This document shows positions 1-8,220 of a stretch of 64,000 bases of DNA, in pieces. The stretch is from Streptomyces sp. NBC_00390 (lineage in GTDB: Bacteria; Actinomycetota; Actinomycetes; Streptomycetales; Streptomycetaceae). The notes under the pieces are model-generated. The model saw nothing but the letters and a program-made list of their open reading frames with translations, did not search any database and was not told the origin of the DNA. Within the stretch, counting starts at the first letter, position 1; the number at the start of each line of letters is the position of its first letter. The stretch lies in assembly GCF_036057275.1 (NCBI RefSeq), contig NZ_CP107945.1:5704001-5768000 (forward strand). The letters run 5' to 3'. A program made the translations under genes and the position numbers.

Positions 1-953
1 GGTCCACCCGGCAGGGTCTGCTCGGCGCCGATCTCTCACGCGGCGAGGACGGCCTGTGGCGCATCGACCGGATCCTGCCCTCCGAGACCTCCGACCCGAG
101 CGCGCACTCCCCGCTCGCCGCGCCGGGCGTGGCCCTGCGCGCGGGCGACGCGCTGCTCGCCGTCGACGGCCGCCCCCTCGACCCCGTCACCGGGCCGGGA
201 CCGCTGCTCGTCGGTGCGGCGGGCCGGCCGGTCGAACTGACCGTCTCCCCGGCGGGCGGCGGCGATCCGCGGCATGCCGTCGTGGTCCCGCTCGCCGACG
301 AGGAACCGCTGCGCTACCACGCATGGGTCGCCGACCGGCGGGCGTACGTCCACGAGAAGTCCGGCGGCCGTCTCGGCTATCTGCACGTCCCCGACATGCA
401 GGCGCCCGGCTGGGCGCAGATCCACCGCGATCTGCGGGTCGAGGTCGCGCGGGAGGGACTGGTGGTGGACGTACGGGAGAACCGCGGCGGCCACACCTCG
501 CAGCTGGTCGTCGAGAAACTGGCACGCCGGATCGTCGGCTGGGACCTCCCGCGCGGACGGCAGCCGCACAGCTATCCGCTGGACGCGCCGCGCGGGCCGG
601 TGGTCGCGGTGGCCAACGAGTTCTCCGGCTCGGACGGCGACATCGTCAACGCGGCGATCAAGGCGCTGGGCATCGGCCCGGTGGTGGGTACGCGTACCTG
701 GGGCGGCGTGATCGGCATCGACAGCCGCTACCGGCTCGTCGACGGCACGCTGGTGACCCAGCCCAAGTACGCGATCTGGCTGGAGGGTTACGGCTGGGAC
801 GTGGAGAACCGGGGCGTCGACCCGGACGTCGAAGTGGTGATCGCCCCGCAGGACCACGCGGCCGGGCGCGACCCGCAACTGGACGAGGCGGTCCGCATGG
901 CCCTCGCGGTCCTCGCCGAGAACCCGGCGAAGACCCCGCCGGCCCTGCCGTAG
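1..953 (+). CDS. Tricorn-like S41 peptidase, C-terminal part (5' truncated by window)
   Basis: The reading frame is open from the first bases (first full codon at nt 3) to a TAG at 951-953, so the gene starts upstream. The visible part has a PDZ-like domain (GVALRAGDALLAVDG) followed by the S41 catalytic half. The motif NEFSGSDGD carries the presumed nucleophilic serine at nt 630-632, and a later VENRGVDPD segment is typical of tricorn-type proteases. These enzymes degrade oligopeptides downstream of larger cytosolic proteases. The propeller half expected in full-length tricorn (about 1,050 residues) lies outside the window. Family assignment is firm; substrate is inferred from the family. 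Confidence 0.9.
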   Translation, partial: STRQGLLGADLSRGEDGLWRIDRILPSETSDPSAHSPLAAPGVALRAGDALLAVDGRPLDPVTGPGPLLVGAAGRPVELTVSPAGGGDPRHAVVVPLADEEPLRYHAWVADRRAYVHEKSGGRLGYLHVPDMQAPGWAQIHRDLRVEVAREGLVVDVRENRGGHTSQLVVEKLARRIVGWDLPRGRQPHSYPLDAPRGPVVAVANEFSGSDGDIVNAAIKALGIGPVVGTRTWGGVIGIDSRYRLVDGTLVTQPKYAIWLEGYGWDVENRGVDPDVEVVIAPQDHAAGRDPQLDEAVRMALAVLAENPAKTPPALP

Positions 954-1061
954 CCCTTGCCCCGGGGGCGCGGCACCGGCCGGAAGCGCCACGCCCCCGG
1001 GGAAGGCCATGCCCGATACGATGCCGTCGGAAGCGATCACACCCCGAGGAGGATCGGCGTC

Positions 1062-1421
1062 ATGGCCGGAGAACCGCAGGCGGACTGCCTGTTCTGCAAG
1101 ATCGTCTCCGGCGAGGTGCCGGCCACGGTCGTGCGGGAGACCGAGACCACCGTCGCCTTCCGCGACATCAACCCCCAGGCCCCGACGCACGTCCTGGTCA
1201 TCCCCAAGGCCCACTACAAGGACGCCGCCACGCTTGCCGCCGCCTCACCCGAGCTGCTCGCCGATGTGCTGCGCGAGGCGGCCGAGGTCGCCGCCGAGGA
1301 CAAGGTCGACGCGACCGGCTACCGCATCGTGTTCAACACCGGAAGCGGCGCGGGGCAGACCGTCTTCCACGCCCACGCCCATGTGCTGGGCGGCCGCGGT
1401 CTCCAGTGGCCTCCGGGGTAA
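1062..1421 (+). CDS. HIT family nucleotide-binding protein
   Basis: A 119-residue histidine-triad protein. The HIT motif HAHAHVLGG has histidines at about 103, 105 and 107, and an N-terminal CLFCK pair (C9, C12) is usual in Hint-type proteins. Family members hydrolyse purine nucleoside phosphoramidates or related nucleotides in the cytosol. The ATG at 1062 was chosen because AGGAGG lies at 1047-1052; an upstream in-frame start at 957 has no such site. The gene ends 6 nt before the RNase Z start, suggesting cotranscription. Confidence 0.93.
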   Translation: MAGEPQADCLFCKIVSGEVPATVVRETETTVAFRDINPQAPTHVLVIPKAHYKDAATLAAASPELLADVLREAAEVAAEDKVDATGYRIVFNTGSGAGQTVFHAHAHVLGGRGLQWPPG

Positions 1422-1427
1422 CCGGCC

Positions 1428-2357
1428 TTGTCCGTACGTGAATTGGTGGTGCTCGGCACCGCCAGCCAGGTCCCGACCCGGCACCGCAACCACAACGGCT
1501 ATCTGCTCCGCTGGGACGGCGAGGGCTTCCTGTTCGACCCGGGCGAGGGCACCCAGCGCCAGATGCTGCGTGCCTCGGTCTCCGCGCACGACATCAACCG
1601 GATCTGCATCACGCACTTCCACGGCGACCACTCGCTCGGTGTCGCCGGGGTGATTCAGCGGATCAACCTCGACCGGGTCCCGCACGAGGTGTCGGCGCAC
1701 TACCCGGCGAGCGGCGAGCACTTCTTCGACCGGCTGCGGTACGCCACGGCCTACCGCGAGACCGTGAAGCTGAAGCAGCTCCCGGTCGCCGCCGACGGCG
1801 TGATCGCGCGCACCGCCTCGTACACCCTCGAGGCACACAAGCTCTCGCACCCGGTCGAGTCGTACGGCTACCGCCTCGTCGAGCCGGACGGCCGCCGGAT
1901 GCTGCCCGAGAAGCTCGCCGCGCACGGCATCAAGGGCCCGGACGTGGGCCGGCTGCAGCGTGAGGGGGCCGTAGGAGGCGTCACGCTGGACGACGTGAGC
2001 GAGATCCGCAGGGGGCAGCGGTTCGCCTTCGTGATGGACACCCGGCTGTGCGAGGGCGTCCATGTGCTGGCCGAGGGCTGCGACATGCTCGTCATCGAGT
2101 CCACCTTCCTCGACGCGGACGAGCAACTCGCCACCGAGCACGGCCATCTGACGGCAGGCCAGGCGGCGCGGGTGGCGCGGGACGCGGACGTGCGGCACCT
2201 GGTGCTCACGCACTTCTCGCAGCGCTACAGCGTGCCCGCGGTGCCCGGCGAGGCACCCGGCGCGGAGTTCGAACGGCAGGCGCGCGCGGCCGGGTTCGAG
2301 GGGGAGCTCACCGTCGCCCAGGACCTGTGGCGGGTGCCCGTTCCCAAACGGTCGTGA
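1428..2357 (+). CDS. rnz: Ribonuclease Z (tRNA 3'-end processing)
   Basis: A 309-residue metallo-beta-lactamase-fold endonuclease that trims tRNA 3' trailers. The zinc motif THFHGDH is at residues 62-68, preceded by the family-typical N-terminus LGTASQVPTRHRNHNGYLL and followed by FDPGEGTQRQM, which is characteristic of RNase Z rather than other MBL proteins. Length matches the short (ElaC) form. The apparent start is TTG at 1428, 6 nt after the HIT stop codon; no better start exists in frame before the conserved N-terminus. Confidence 0.95.
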   Translation: MSVRELVVLGTASQVPTRHRNHNGYLLRWDGEGFLFDPGEGTQRQMLRASVSAHDINRICITHFHGDHSLGVAGVIQRINLDRVPHEVSAHYPASGEHFFDRLRYATAYRETVKLKQLPVAADGVIARTASYTLEAHKLSHPVESYGYRLVEPDGRRMLPEKLAAHGIKGPDVGRLQREGAVGGVTLDDVSEIRRGQRFAFVMDTRLCEGVHVLAEGCDMLVIESTFLDADEQLATEHGHLTAGQAARVARDADVRHLVLTHFSQRYSVPAVPGEAPGAEFERQARAAGFEGELTVAQDLWRVPVPKRS

Positions 2358-2410
2358 GCCCCGGACCGGCCGCCTGACCGGCCGGTCCGGGAGCTGGTGG
2401 CCGCGAGCGG

Positions 2411-3673
2411 TCAGTGCGCCGAAGGCCCCGTCCATCCGGCCGGCACGTGGGCGATCCGGACCCGCTGCGGATGGTCGCCGACCCGGACGGTCGCCACCTT
2501 CCTGCCGGTCGCGAAGTCGATCGCGGTGACGCTGTCGGCTCCGCTCTCGGAGATGACGCAGGACTTCCCGTCACCGCTCACCGTCGCCCAGTACGGCTTC
2601 GACGCGGTCACCAGCGGGCCCTCCTGGAGAGTTGCCCGGTCGACGACCGTCGCGTAGTCGTCCATCGTCCCGGCGATGCACAGTTTGTCGCCCTCGGGGC
2701 TCATGGACATGCCGTGGTGGCGGGAGTCGTTGACCCAGGTGGTGCGGTCCTCGCTGGTCGCCGGGTTCTTGGGGAGGGTCTTCACACGGGTGATCCGGTC
2801 GGAGGCGGTGTCGTACTCCAGGAAGCCGTTGAAGAACGACACCTGGAAGTACAGCTTCGACTCGTCGGGTGCGAACGCGACGGGCCGGACCGAGTCGGAC
2901 AGGTCCCGCCGGCCGAAGGCGTCGAGCCGCTCACGCAAGTCGATGACCCTGACCTGGCGGAAGGTCCTGGTGTCCACGACGGTGATCCGGCGGTCGCCCT
3001 TCGTCCAGTCCCAGAAGGGGTCGTCGAGGGCGGTGTTGACCTCACCGATGGACATGTTCCACAGGTACCGGCCGTCGTCGGTGTAGACGTTCTCGTGCGG
3101 CTTGTCCCCGGTCCTGAACGACCCGGCCTGCTTCCCGGTGGCGATGTCGAGTACATGGACCGTGTTGGAGGTCGATGCGGACACGGCGACCCGGGTGCCG
3201 TCGGGGGAGACGGCCATGTGGTCGGAGCGGTAACCCGACACCGGGAAACGCCAGTTGATCCGTCCGGTGGCGAGATCGATCGACACGACATCGGCGAAGC
3301 TCGGGCGGGAGACGACCATCGCCGACCCGTCCGGGGTCGAGTACATGTCGTCGACGAACTGGTCGTGGCCCTCGCCCGGGCCCTGCCGGATGCCGAGGAA
3401 GAAGGCGAGCTTGACCGGGTTGAGGTATATCTCCGTGAGCCGCTGGTCCTTGTCCGGGATGACGTTGATCCGCGCGATCTTCGCGAGATCGCCGGAGGAG
3501 GCGATGACATCGGCGGTGCCGTCCCAGTTGTTGCCGACGAACATCACCTCGCGCAGTTCCGGGGAGTCCGCGTCCGTCGTGGGTGCGGCGGTCGCGGTGA
3601 CGGATCCTGACACGGCCACCGTCAGGGCGGCGGCGATGCAGCCGAGGATCCGCCGGGTGCTGGAGACAGACAT
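2411..3673 (-). CDS. Secreted YVTN/lactonase-like beta-propeller protein
   Basis: A 420-residue protein with a classical signal peptide (MSVSSTRRILG, a hydrophobic stretch, then a TATAA region near residue 30). It has repeated blade units such as VVSRPSFADVVSIDLATG, AVSPDGTRVAVS and VHVLDIATGKQ, typical of YVTN or lactonase-like propellers. It is probably extracellular; no catalytic function can be assigned. The ATG at 3673 follows GGAAGGA at a good distance on the minus strand; an upstream in-frame start at 3688 has none. It is divergent from a TetR gene across an interval that contains an operator-like inverted repeat. Confidence 0.85.
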   Translation of the reverse strand: MSVSSTRRILGCIAAALTVAVSGSVTATAAPTTDADSPELREVMFVGNNWDGTADVIASSGDLAKIARINVIPDKDQRLTEIYLNPVKLAFFLGIRQGPGEGHDQFVDDMYSTPDGSAMVVSRPSFADVVSIDLATGRINWRFPVSGYRSDHMAVSPDGTRVAVSASTSNTVHVLDIATGKQAGSFRTGDKPHENVYTDDGRYLWNMSIGEVNTALDDPFWDWTKGDRRITVVDTRTFRQVRVIDLRERLDAFGRRDLSDSVRPVAFAPDESKLYFQVSFFNGFLEYDTASDRITRVKTLPKNPATSEDRTTWVNDSRHHGMSMSPEGDKLCIAGTMDDYATVVDRATLQEGPLVTASKPYWATVSGDGKSCVISESGADSVTAIDFATGRKVATVRVGDHPQRVRIAHVPAGWTGPSAH

Positions 3674-3717
3674 CGTGGTTCCTTCCACGGGGGCGGCCCG
3701 TCAGTCGCCGGGCACAG

Positions 3718-3739
3718 TCTGAATACGTCCGCGTTCAGA
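3718..3739. promoter_or_regulatory. TetR-type operator candidate
   Basis: An imperfect 22-bp inverted repeat: TCTGAA (3718-3723) and TTCAGA (3734-3739), with 8 of 11 positions symmetric across the full site. It sits in the 153-bp interval between the divergent propeller gene and the TetR gene, where an autoregulatory operator is expected. The symmetry is seen; binding is inferred. Confidence 0.45.
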
Positions 3740-3826
3740 TTGAGCTACTGGAAGGTAACCGCGGGTAACACGTTCCACAAGGCTTCGCGCACGGGAAAAT
3801 CGGGCCCGACCGGGAGGGGGGCGCCA

Positions 3827-4501
3827 GTGACGGGCAGGCTCAGACGGCCGACCGGCCGCTATGCGGGCAGATCGGCGCAGGAGCGGCAGGCCGAGCGGCG
3901 CCGGCGGTTCCTGGACGCCGGACTCCAGCTGTTCGGCGACAGCCCCGGATACCGGGCGACGACGGTCGCGGCGCTGAGCGAGAGTGCCGGACTGTCGACC
4001 CGTCAGTTCTACGAGGAGTTCCGCACGCTCGAGGACGTGCTCGCCGCACTGCATCTGCGGGTCAACGACTGGGCCGAGGAGGCGGCGCTGGCCGCGCTCG
4101 CCGAGTCGGCCCACCTGCCGGTGGCCGAGCGGGCCGCGGCGGTCTTCCGCGCGTACGCGGCGAACGTGACCGGCGATCCGCGGCGCATCCGGATCGCCTT
4201 CATCGAAATCATCGGCGTCAGCCCGCAGTTGGATCGGCAGCGCCTGGCCAGGCGCTCCCGCTGGGTGGACCTCATCTGCGCGGAGGCGGCAGCGGCTGCC
4301 GAACGGGGTGAGGCTCAGATGCGCGACCGCCGGATCGCCGCCGCGGCGTTCATCGGGAGCGTCAACGGCCTGCTCCACGACTGGAGTGCCGGCTGGGTGG
4401 AGGCGACGCTCGACCAAGTCGTCGACGAACTGGTGCGGATGCTGCTGGGCATTCTCCAGTCGGTCCCTCTCGGTCCGGACGGTGGCCCGGCCGGGGCGTG
4501 A
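3827..4501 (+). CDS. TetR family transcriptional regulator
   Basis: A one-domain regulator of 224 residues if started at GTG 3827, which has a purine-rich GGGAGGGG just upstream; an ATG at 3740 would add 29 residues of unlikely composition. The N-terminal helix-turn-helix reads FLDAGLQLFGDS ... TTVAALSESAGLSTRQFYEEF, the standard TetR pattern. The C-terminal ligand domain is too divergent to name a ligand. It probably represses itself and the divergent secreted propeller gene. Its other neighbour is a truncated glucarate dehydratase, so an ancestral sugar-acid target is possible. Confidence 0.9.
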   Translation: MTGRLRRPTGRYAGRSAQERQAERRRRFLDAGLQLFGDSPGYRATTVAALSESAGLSTRQFYEEFRTLEDVLAALHLRVNDWAEEAALAALAESAHLPVAERAAAVFRAYAANVTGDPRRIRIAFIEIIGVSPQLDRQRLARRSRWVDLICAEAAAAAERGEAQMRDRRIAAAAFIGSVNGLLHDWSAGWVEATLDQVVDELVRMLLGILQSVPLGPDGGPAGA

Positions 4502-4544
4502 GCGCGTGCGGCGCTGCCGGGCTCGGCCCGGCCAGGGGGCGTCG

Positions 4545-5288
4545 GTGGTTGCTGGGGGTGGAGGGTGGGGCTTCACCTCCTTCAAGCTCAAGGGCGGGGT
4601 GTTCGAGCCCGAGCAGGAGATCGCCGCGATCCGGGCCCTCGCCGAGGCGTTCCCCGGGCGGCCCCTGCGGCTCGACCCCAACGGGGCCTGGTCCGTGGAG
4701 ACTTCGCTCCGGGTCGCCGAGGAGCTCGGGGACGTACTGCAGTATCTGGAGGACCCCGCCAGTACGACGGCCCGGATGGCCGAGGTGGCGGCGGGCACCG
4801 ATGTGCCGCTGGCGACCAACATGTGCGTCACCACCTTCGCCGAGATCCCCGAAGCCGTCGGCCGCGGCGCCGTGCAGGTCGTGCTCTGCGACCACCACTA
4901 CTGGGGCGGACTGCTGGCCACCCGTGAACTGGCCGCGGTCTGCCGTACGTTCGGGATCGGGCTGTCGATGCACTCCAACACCCACCTCGGCATCAGTCTT
5001 GCAGCCATGACCCAGGTCGCCGCCGTCGTGCCCAACCTCGAGCCTGCCTGCGACAGCCACTACCCCTGGCAGACCGAGGACGTCATCACCGAGCGTCTTC
5101 GCTTCAAGGACGGCCGGCTCGCCGTGAGCGACCTGCCAGGGCTCGGCGTCCAGCTCGACCGGGCCGAGCTCGCCCGGCTGCACCAGCGCTGGCTCGACGA
5201 CGACGGAGTCCTGCGCCAGCGCGACGACGCGGCGGCCATGCGGGCCGCCGAGCCGGGCTGGACCGCACCGCAGGTACCGCGCTGGTGA
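4545..5288 (+). pseudogene. gudD: 5'-truncated glucarate dehydratase-like (enolase superfamily) relic
   Basis: The frame encodes about 247 residues of the C-terminal barrel of an MR/MLE-type sugar-acid dehydratase. It keeps the KxK lysine motif (FTSFKLKGG), metal-ligand segments (RLDPNGAW, LEDPAS), the CDHHYWGG stretch and the catalytic-His region SMHSNTHLG. Glucarate dehydratases are normally about 420-450 residues, so the N-terminal capping domain and first barrel strand are missing. Homology begins abruptly near nt 4560, about 60 nt after the TetR stop codon. GTG 4545 after an AGGGGG could allow translation, but without the capping domain activity is unlikely. A deletion between the regulator and this gene is the simplest explanation. 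Confidence 0.75.
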
Positions 5289-5428
5289 CGCGCCGCCCGG
5301 GAGGCGGGCGGACGGCCGCCCCTTCGGCGCAGGGGCCCGCCACGCCCACCGGCTCCGGCGGCGCACGGGCTGCGTGCATCCCCATCGTGCAGACTGGCGT
5401 GAAGCTGCACCACGTACGGGAGCGCACG

Positions 5429-6538
5429 GTGATCACTCGCGACGGAGAGCCGACCCGGCAGGCCGCCTGCCTCGACCCCCTGGCGGGCCTGCGGACCCCC
5501 GCCGACCCGCCCTGCGACGTCTATCTCACCGGTAGCGTCTTCCTGGACATCATCTTCACGGGCCTCGACTCCGCTCCCGTGCGCGGAACCGAGTCCTGGG
5601 CCCGCGGCATGGGATCGAGCCCCGGCGGCGTGGCCAACATGGCGACCGCCCTGGCACGGCTCGGCCTGCGCACCTCGCTCGCCGCGGCCTTCGGCGACGA
5701 CCACTACGGCGAGTACTGCTGGGACGCCCTCGAACAGGGCGAGGGCATCGACCTCTCGCTCTCCCGCACCGTGCCCGGCTGGCATTCGCCCGTCACCGTC
5801 TCCATGGCGTACGAGGGCGAGCGGACGATGGTGTCCCACGGCCACGAGGCCCCGCCCTCCGAGTCGGCCCCCGACTGCCCGCCGCCCGCCCGGGCCGCGG
5901 TCGCCTCGCTCACCCCCGGCACCCGCGCCGAGTGGATCGCCCAGGCCGCCCGCACGGGCACCCGCGTCTTCGCGGACGTCGGCTGGGACGAGACGGGCCG
6001 CTGGGACCCTGCCGACCTCGCCGACCTGGCCCACTGCGAGGCCTTCCTGCCCAACGCCGAGGAGGCGATGCGCTACACCCGCACCGACTGCCCGCGCGCC
6101 GCCGCCCGCGCCCTCACCGAGTACGTCCCGCTCGCCGTCGTCACACTCGGTGCCGAGGGCGCGTACGCGGTGGACGGCGCGACCGGGGAGAGCGCCCAGG
6201 TACCGGCCATCGAGGTCGAGGCGCTGGACCCGACGGGCGCGGGCGACGTGTTCGTGGCCGGTTTCGTGACCGGCACGCTCGCGGGCTGGCCGCTCGCCGA
6301 CAGGCTGGCGCTGGCCGGGCTGACCGCTGCCCTGTCGGTGCAGGAGTTCGGCGGATCGCTGTCCGCGCCGGGCTGGTCGGAGATCGCGGCCTGGTGGCAG
6401 CAGGTCCAGGAGATCGCCGACCAGGACCCGGCGGCGCTGCGCCGGTACGCCTTCCTGGAGGCCCTGCTGCCCGCACCGGCCAGGCCCTGGCCGCTGCGCC
6501 GGGCCGTTCCGACGATCGGCTTCGGCCGCTCGGCCTGA
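5429..6538 (+). CDS. PfkB family carbohydrate kinase
   Basis: A ribokinase-fold sugar or nucleoside kinase of 369 residues. Signature 1 appears as GSSPGGVANMATALARLG and signature 2 as DPTGAGDVFVAGF, including the catalytic aspartate of the GAGD motif. GTG 5429 is preferred because GGGAG lies a few bases upstream; other in-frame GTG or ATG codons (5399, 5285) are possible. The substrate cannot be read from sequence. It follows the glucarate dehydratase relic on the same strand after 140 bp, so a shared past role in sugar catabolism is plausible but unproven. Confidence 0.9.
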   Translation: MITRDGEPTRQAACLDPLAGLRTPADPPCDVYLTGSVFLDIIFTGLDSAPVRGTESWARGMGSSPGGVANMATALARLGLRTSLAAAFGDDHYGEYCWDALEQGEGIDLSLSRTVPGWHSPVTVSMAYEGERTMVSHGHEAPPSESAPDCPPPARAAVASLTPGTRAEWIAQAARTGTRVFADVGWDETGRWDPADLADLAHCEAFLPNAEEAMRYTRTDCPRAAARALTEYVPLAVVTLGAEGAYAVDGATGESAQVPAIEVEALDPTGAGDVFVAGFVTGTLAGWPLADRLALAGLTAALSVQEFGGSLSAPGWSEIAAWWQQVQEIADQDPAALRRYAFLEALLPAPARPWPLRRAVPTIGFGRSA

Positions 6539-6687
6539 GTCCACGGCTCCGTCCCGCCCCGCCGGCCCGTCCGGCCCCGGAAAAGCCCTCGGTTCTTGTC
6601 GGTGTCAGGTCGTACTCTTGGGTCCAGAGGTTGTCGAGCAGCGAGAACCCCGCAACAGGAGGTATGTGCAGGCCACAGAGCCGGCCC

Positions 6688-7710
6688 ATGACTCAGACAC
6701 CCATAGACCAGACACCCGCGCCGGAGCAGGCGCGAGCCCACTTCACCGTCCCCGCCAAGCATCCGATGGTGACGGTTCTCGGCTCGGGTGACTCCCTGCT
6801 GCGCGTGATCGAGAAGGCCTTCCCGGAGGCCGACATCCATGTCCGGGGCAATGAGGTCAGCGCGGCGGGCGACGCCGGGGAAGTCGCTCTGATCCAGCGC
6901 CTGTTCGACGAGATGATGCTCGTGCTCCGCACCGGGCAGCCGATGACGGAGGACGCAGTGGAACGCTCGATCGCCATGCTCAAGGCGGCCGAGGACGGCA
7001 CGGGCGAGCCCGGCGCCGAGACCCCGGCCGAGGTGCTCACCCAGAACATCCTCTCGAGCCGCGGCCGGACCATCCGTCCCAAGACGCTCAACCAGAAGCG
7101 CTACGTCGACGCGATCGACAAGCACACGGTCGTGTTCGGCATCGGCCCCGCCGGTACGGGCAAGACGTATCTCGCCATGGCCAAGGCCGTGCAGGCGCTG
7201 CAGTCCAAGCAGGTCAACCGCATCATCCTGACCAGGCCCGCCGTCGAGGCGGGCGAGCGGCTCGGCTTCCTGCCCGGCACGCTCTACGAGAAGATCGACC
7301 CGTATCTGCGACCGCTGTACGACGCGCTGCACGACATGCTCGACCCCGACTCGATCCCGAGGCTGATGGCCGCGGGGACGATCGAGGTCGCGCCGCTCGC
7401 CTACATGCGGGGCCGGACCCTGAATGACGCGTTCATCATTCTCGACGAGGCGCAGAACACGAACCCCGAGCAGATGAAGATGTTCCTGACGAGGCTCGGC
7501 TTCGACTCGAAGATCGTCATCACGGGCGACGTCACGCAGGTGGACCTTCCGGGCGGTACGAAGAGCGGTCTGCGTCAGGTCCGGGAGATCCTGGACGGGG
7601 TCGACGACGTGCACTTCTCCCTGCTCACCTCCCAGGATGTCGTACGGCACAAGCTCGTCGGCCGTATCGTCGACGCGTACGAGAAGTACGACATCCAAAA
7701 CGGGAAGTAG
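6688..7710 (+). CDS. phoH: PhoH family ATPase
   Basis: A 340-residue PhoH-like P-loop ATPase, predicted to be an RNA-associated ATPase. Walker A is GPAGTGKT (residue 153 onward) and Walker B is FIILDEAQNTNPEQMKMF (from residue 249). The N-terminal region has the KH-like segment common to bacterial PhoH (LRVIEKAFPEADIHVRGNE). The start is ambiguous: AGGAGG at 6657-6662 lies 1 nt from an in-frame ATG at 6664 and 25 nt from ATG 6688. The latter gives the usual family N-terminus and was chosen. It is followed 12 nt later by ybeY, the normal actinobacterial arrangement. Confidence 0.93.
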   Translation: MTQTPIDQTPAPEQARAHFTVPAKHPMVTVLGSGDSLLRVIEKAFPEADIHVRGNEVSAAGDAGEVALIQRLFDEMMLVLRTGQPMTEDAVERSIAMLKAAEDGTGEPGAETPAEVLTQNILSSRGRTIRPKTLNQKRYVDAIDKHTVVFGIGPAGTGKTYLAMAKAVQALQSKQVNRIILTRPAVEAGERLGFLPGTLYEKIDPYLRPLYDALHDMLDPDSIPRLMAAGTIEVAPLAYMRGRTLNDAFIILDEAQNTNPEQMKMFLTRLGFDSKIVITGDVTQVDLPGGTKSGLRQVREILDGVDDVHFSLLTSQDVVRHKLVGRIVDAYEKYDIQNGK

Positions 7711-7722
7711 CCGAACAGCACC

Positions 7723-8220
7723 ATGTCGATCGACGTCAACAACGAGTCCGGAGCCGAGGTCGACGAGCAGGCGATCCTCGACGTCGCCCGCTATGCACTC
7801 GCGCGGATGCGTATCCACCCGCTCTCCGAGCTCTCGGTGATCGTGGTGGACGCCGACGCCATGGAGCAGCTGCACATGCAGTGGATGGAGCTGCCCGGTC
7901 CGACCGATGTCATGTCCTTCCCGATGGACGAGCTCCGTCCGCCGGTCAAGGACGACGAGGAGCCCCCGCAGGGGCTCCTCGGTGACATCGTGCTCTGCCC
8001 CGAAGTGGCCAAGAAGCAGGGCGAAGAGGCCCCGACGCAGCACTCCATGGACGAGGAGCTCCAGCTCCTGACCGTCCATGGAGTGCTGCATCTGCTCGGG
8101 TACGACCATGAGGAGCCCGACGAGAAGGCCGAGATGTTCGGTCTCCAGGCGGCCATCGTCGACGGCTGGCGGGCGGAGAAGGGCCTGACCGGCCCCTCCC
8201 CGGCGCCGACCGTCTCATGA
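7723..8220 (+). CDS. ybeY: Endoribonuclease YbeY (rRNA maturation)
   Basis: A 165-residue zinc endoribonuclease that acts in 16S rRNA 3'-end maturation and ribosome quality control. The zinc motif HGVLHLLGYDH places ligands at about H119, H123 and H129. The conserved PTDVMSFPMDE segment precedes it. It starts 12 nt after phoH and its stop overlaps the next gene's start by 4 nt, so phoH, ybeY, the CorC-like gene and the MmcQ-like gene read as one operon. Confidence 0.96.
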   Translation: MSIDVNNESGAEVDEQAILDVARYALARMRIHPLSELSVIVVDADAMEQLHMQWMELPGPTDVMSFPMDELRPPVKDDEEPPQGLLGDIVLCPEVAKKQGEEAPTQHSMDEELQLLTVHGVLHLLGYDHEEPDEKAEMFGLQAAIVDGWRAEKGLTGPSPAPTVS

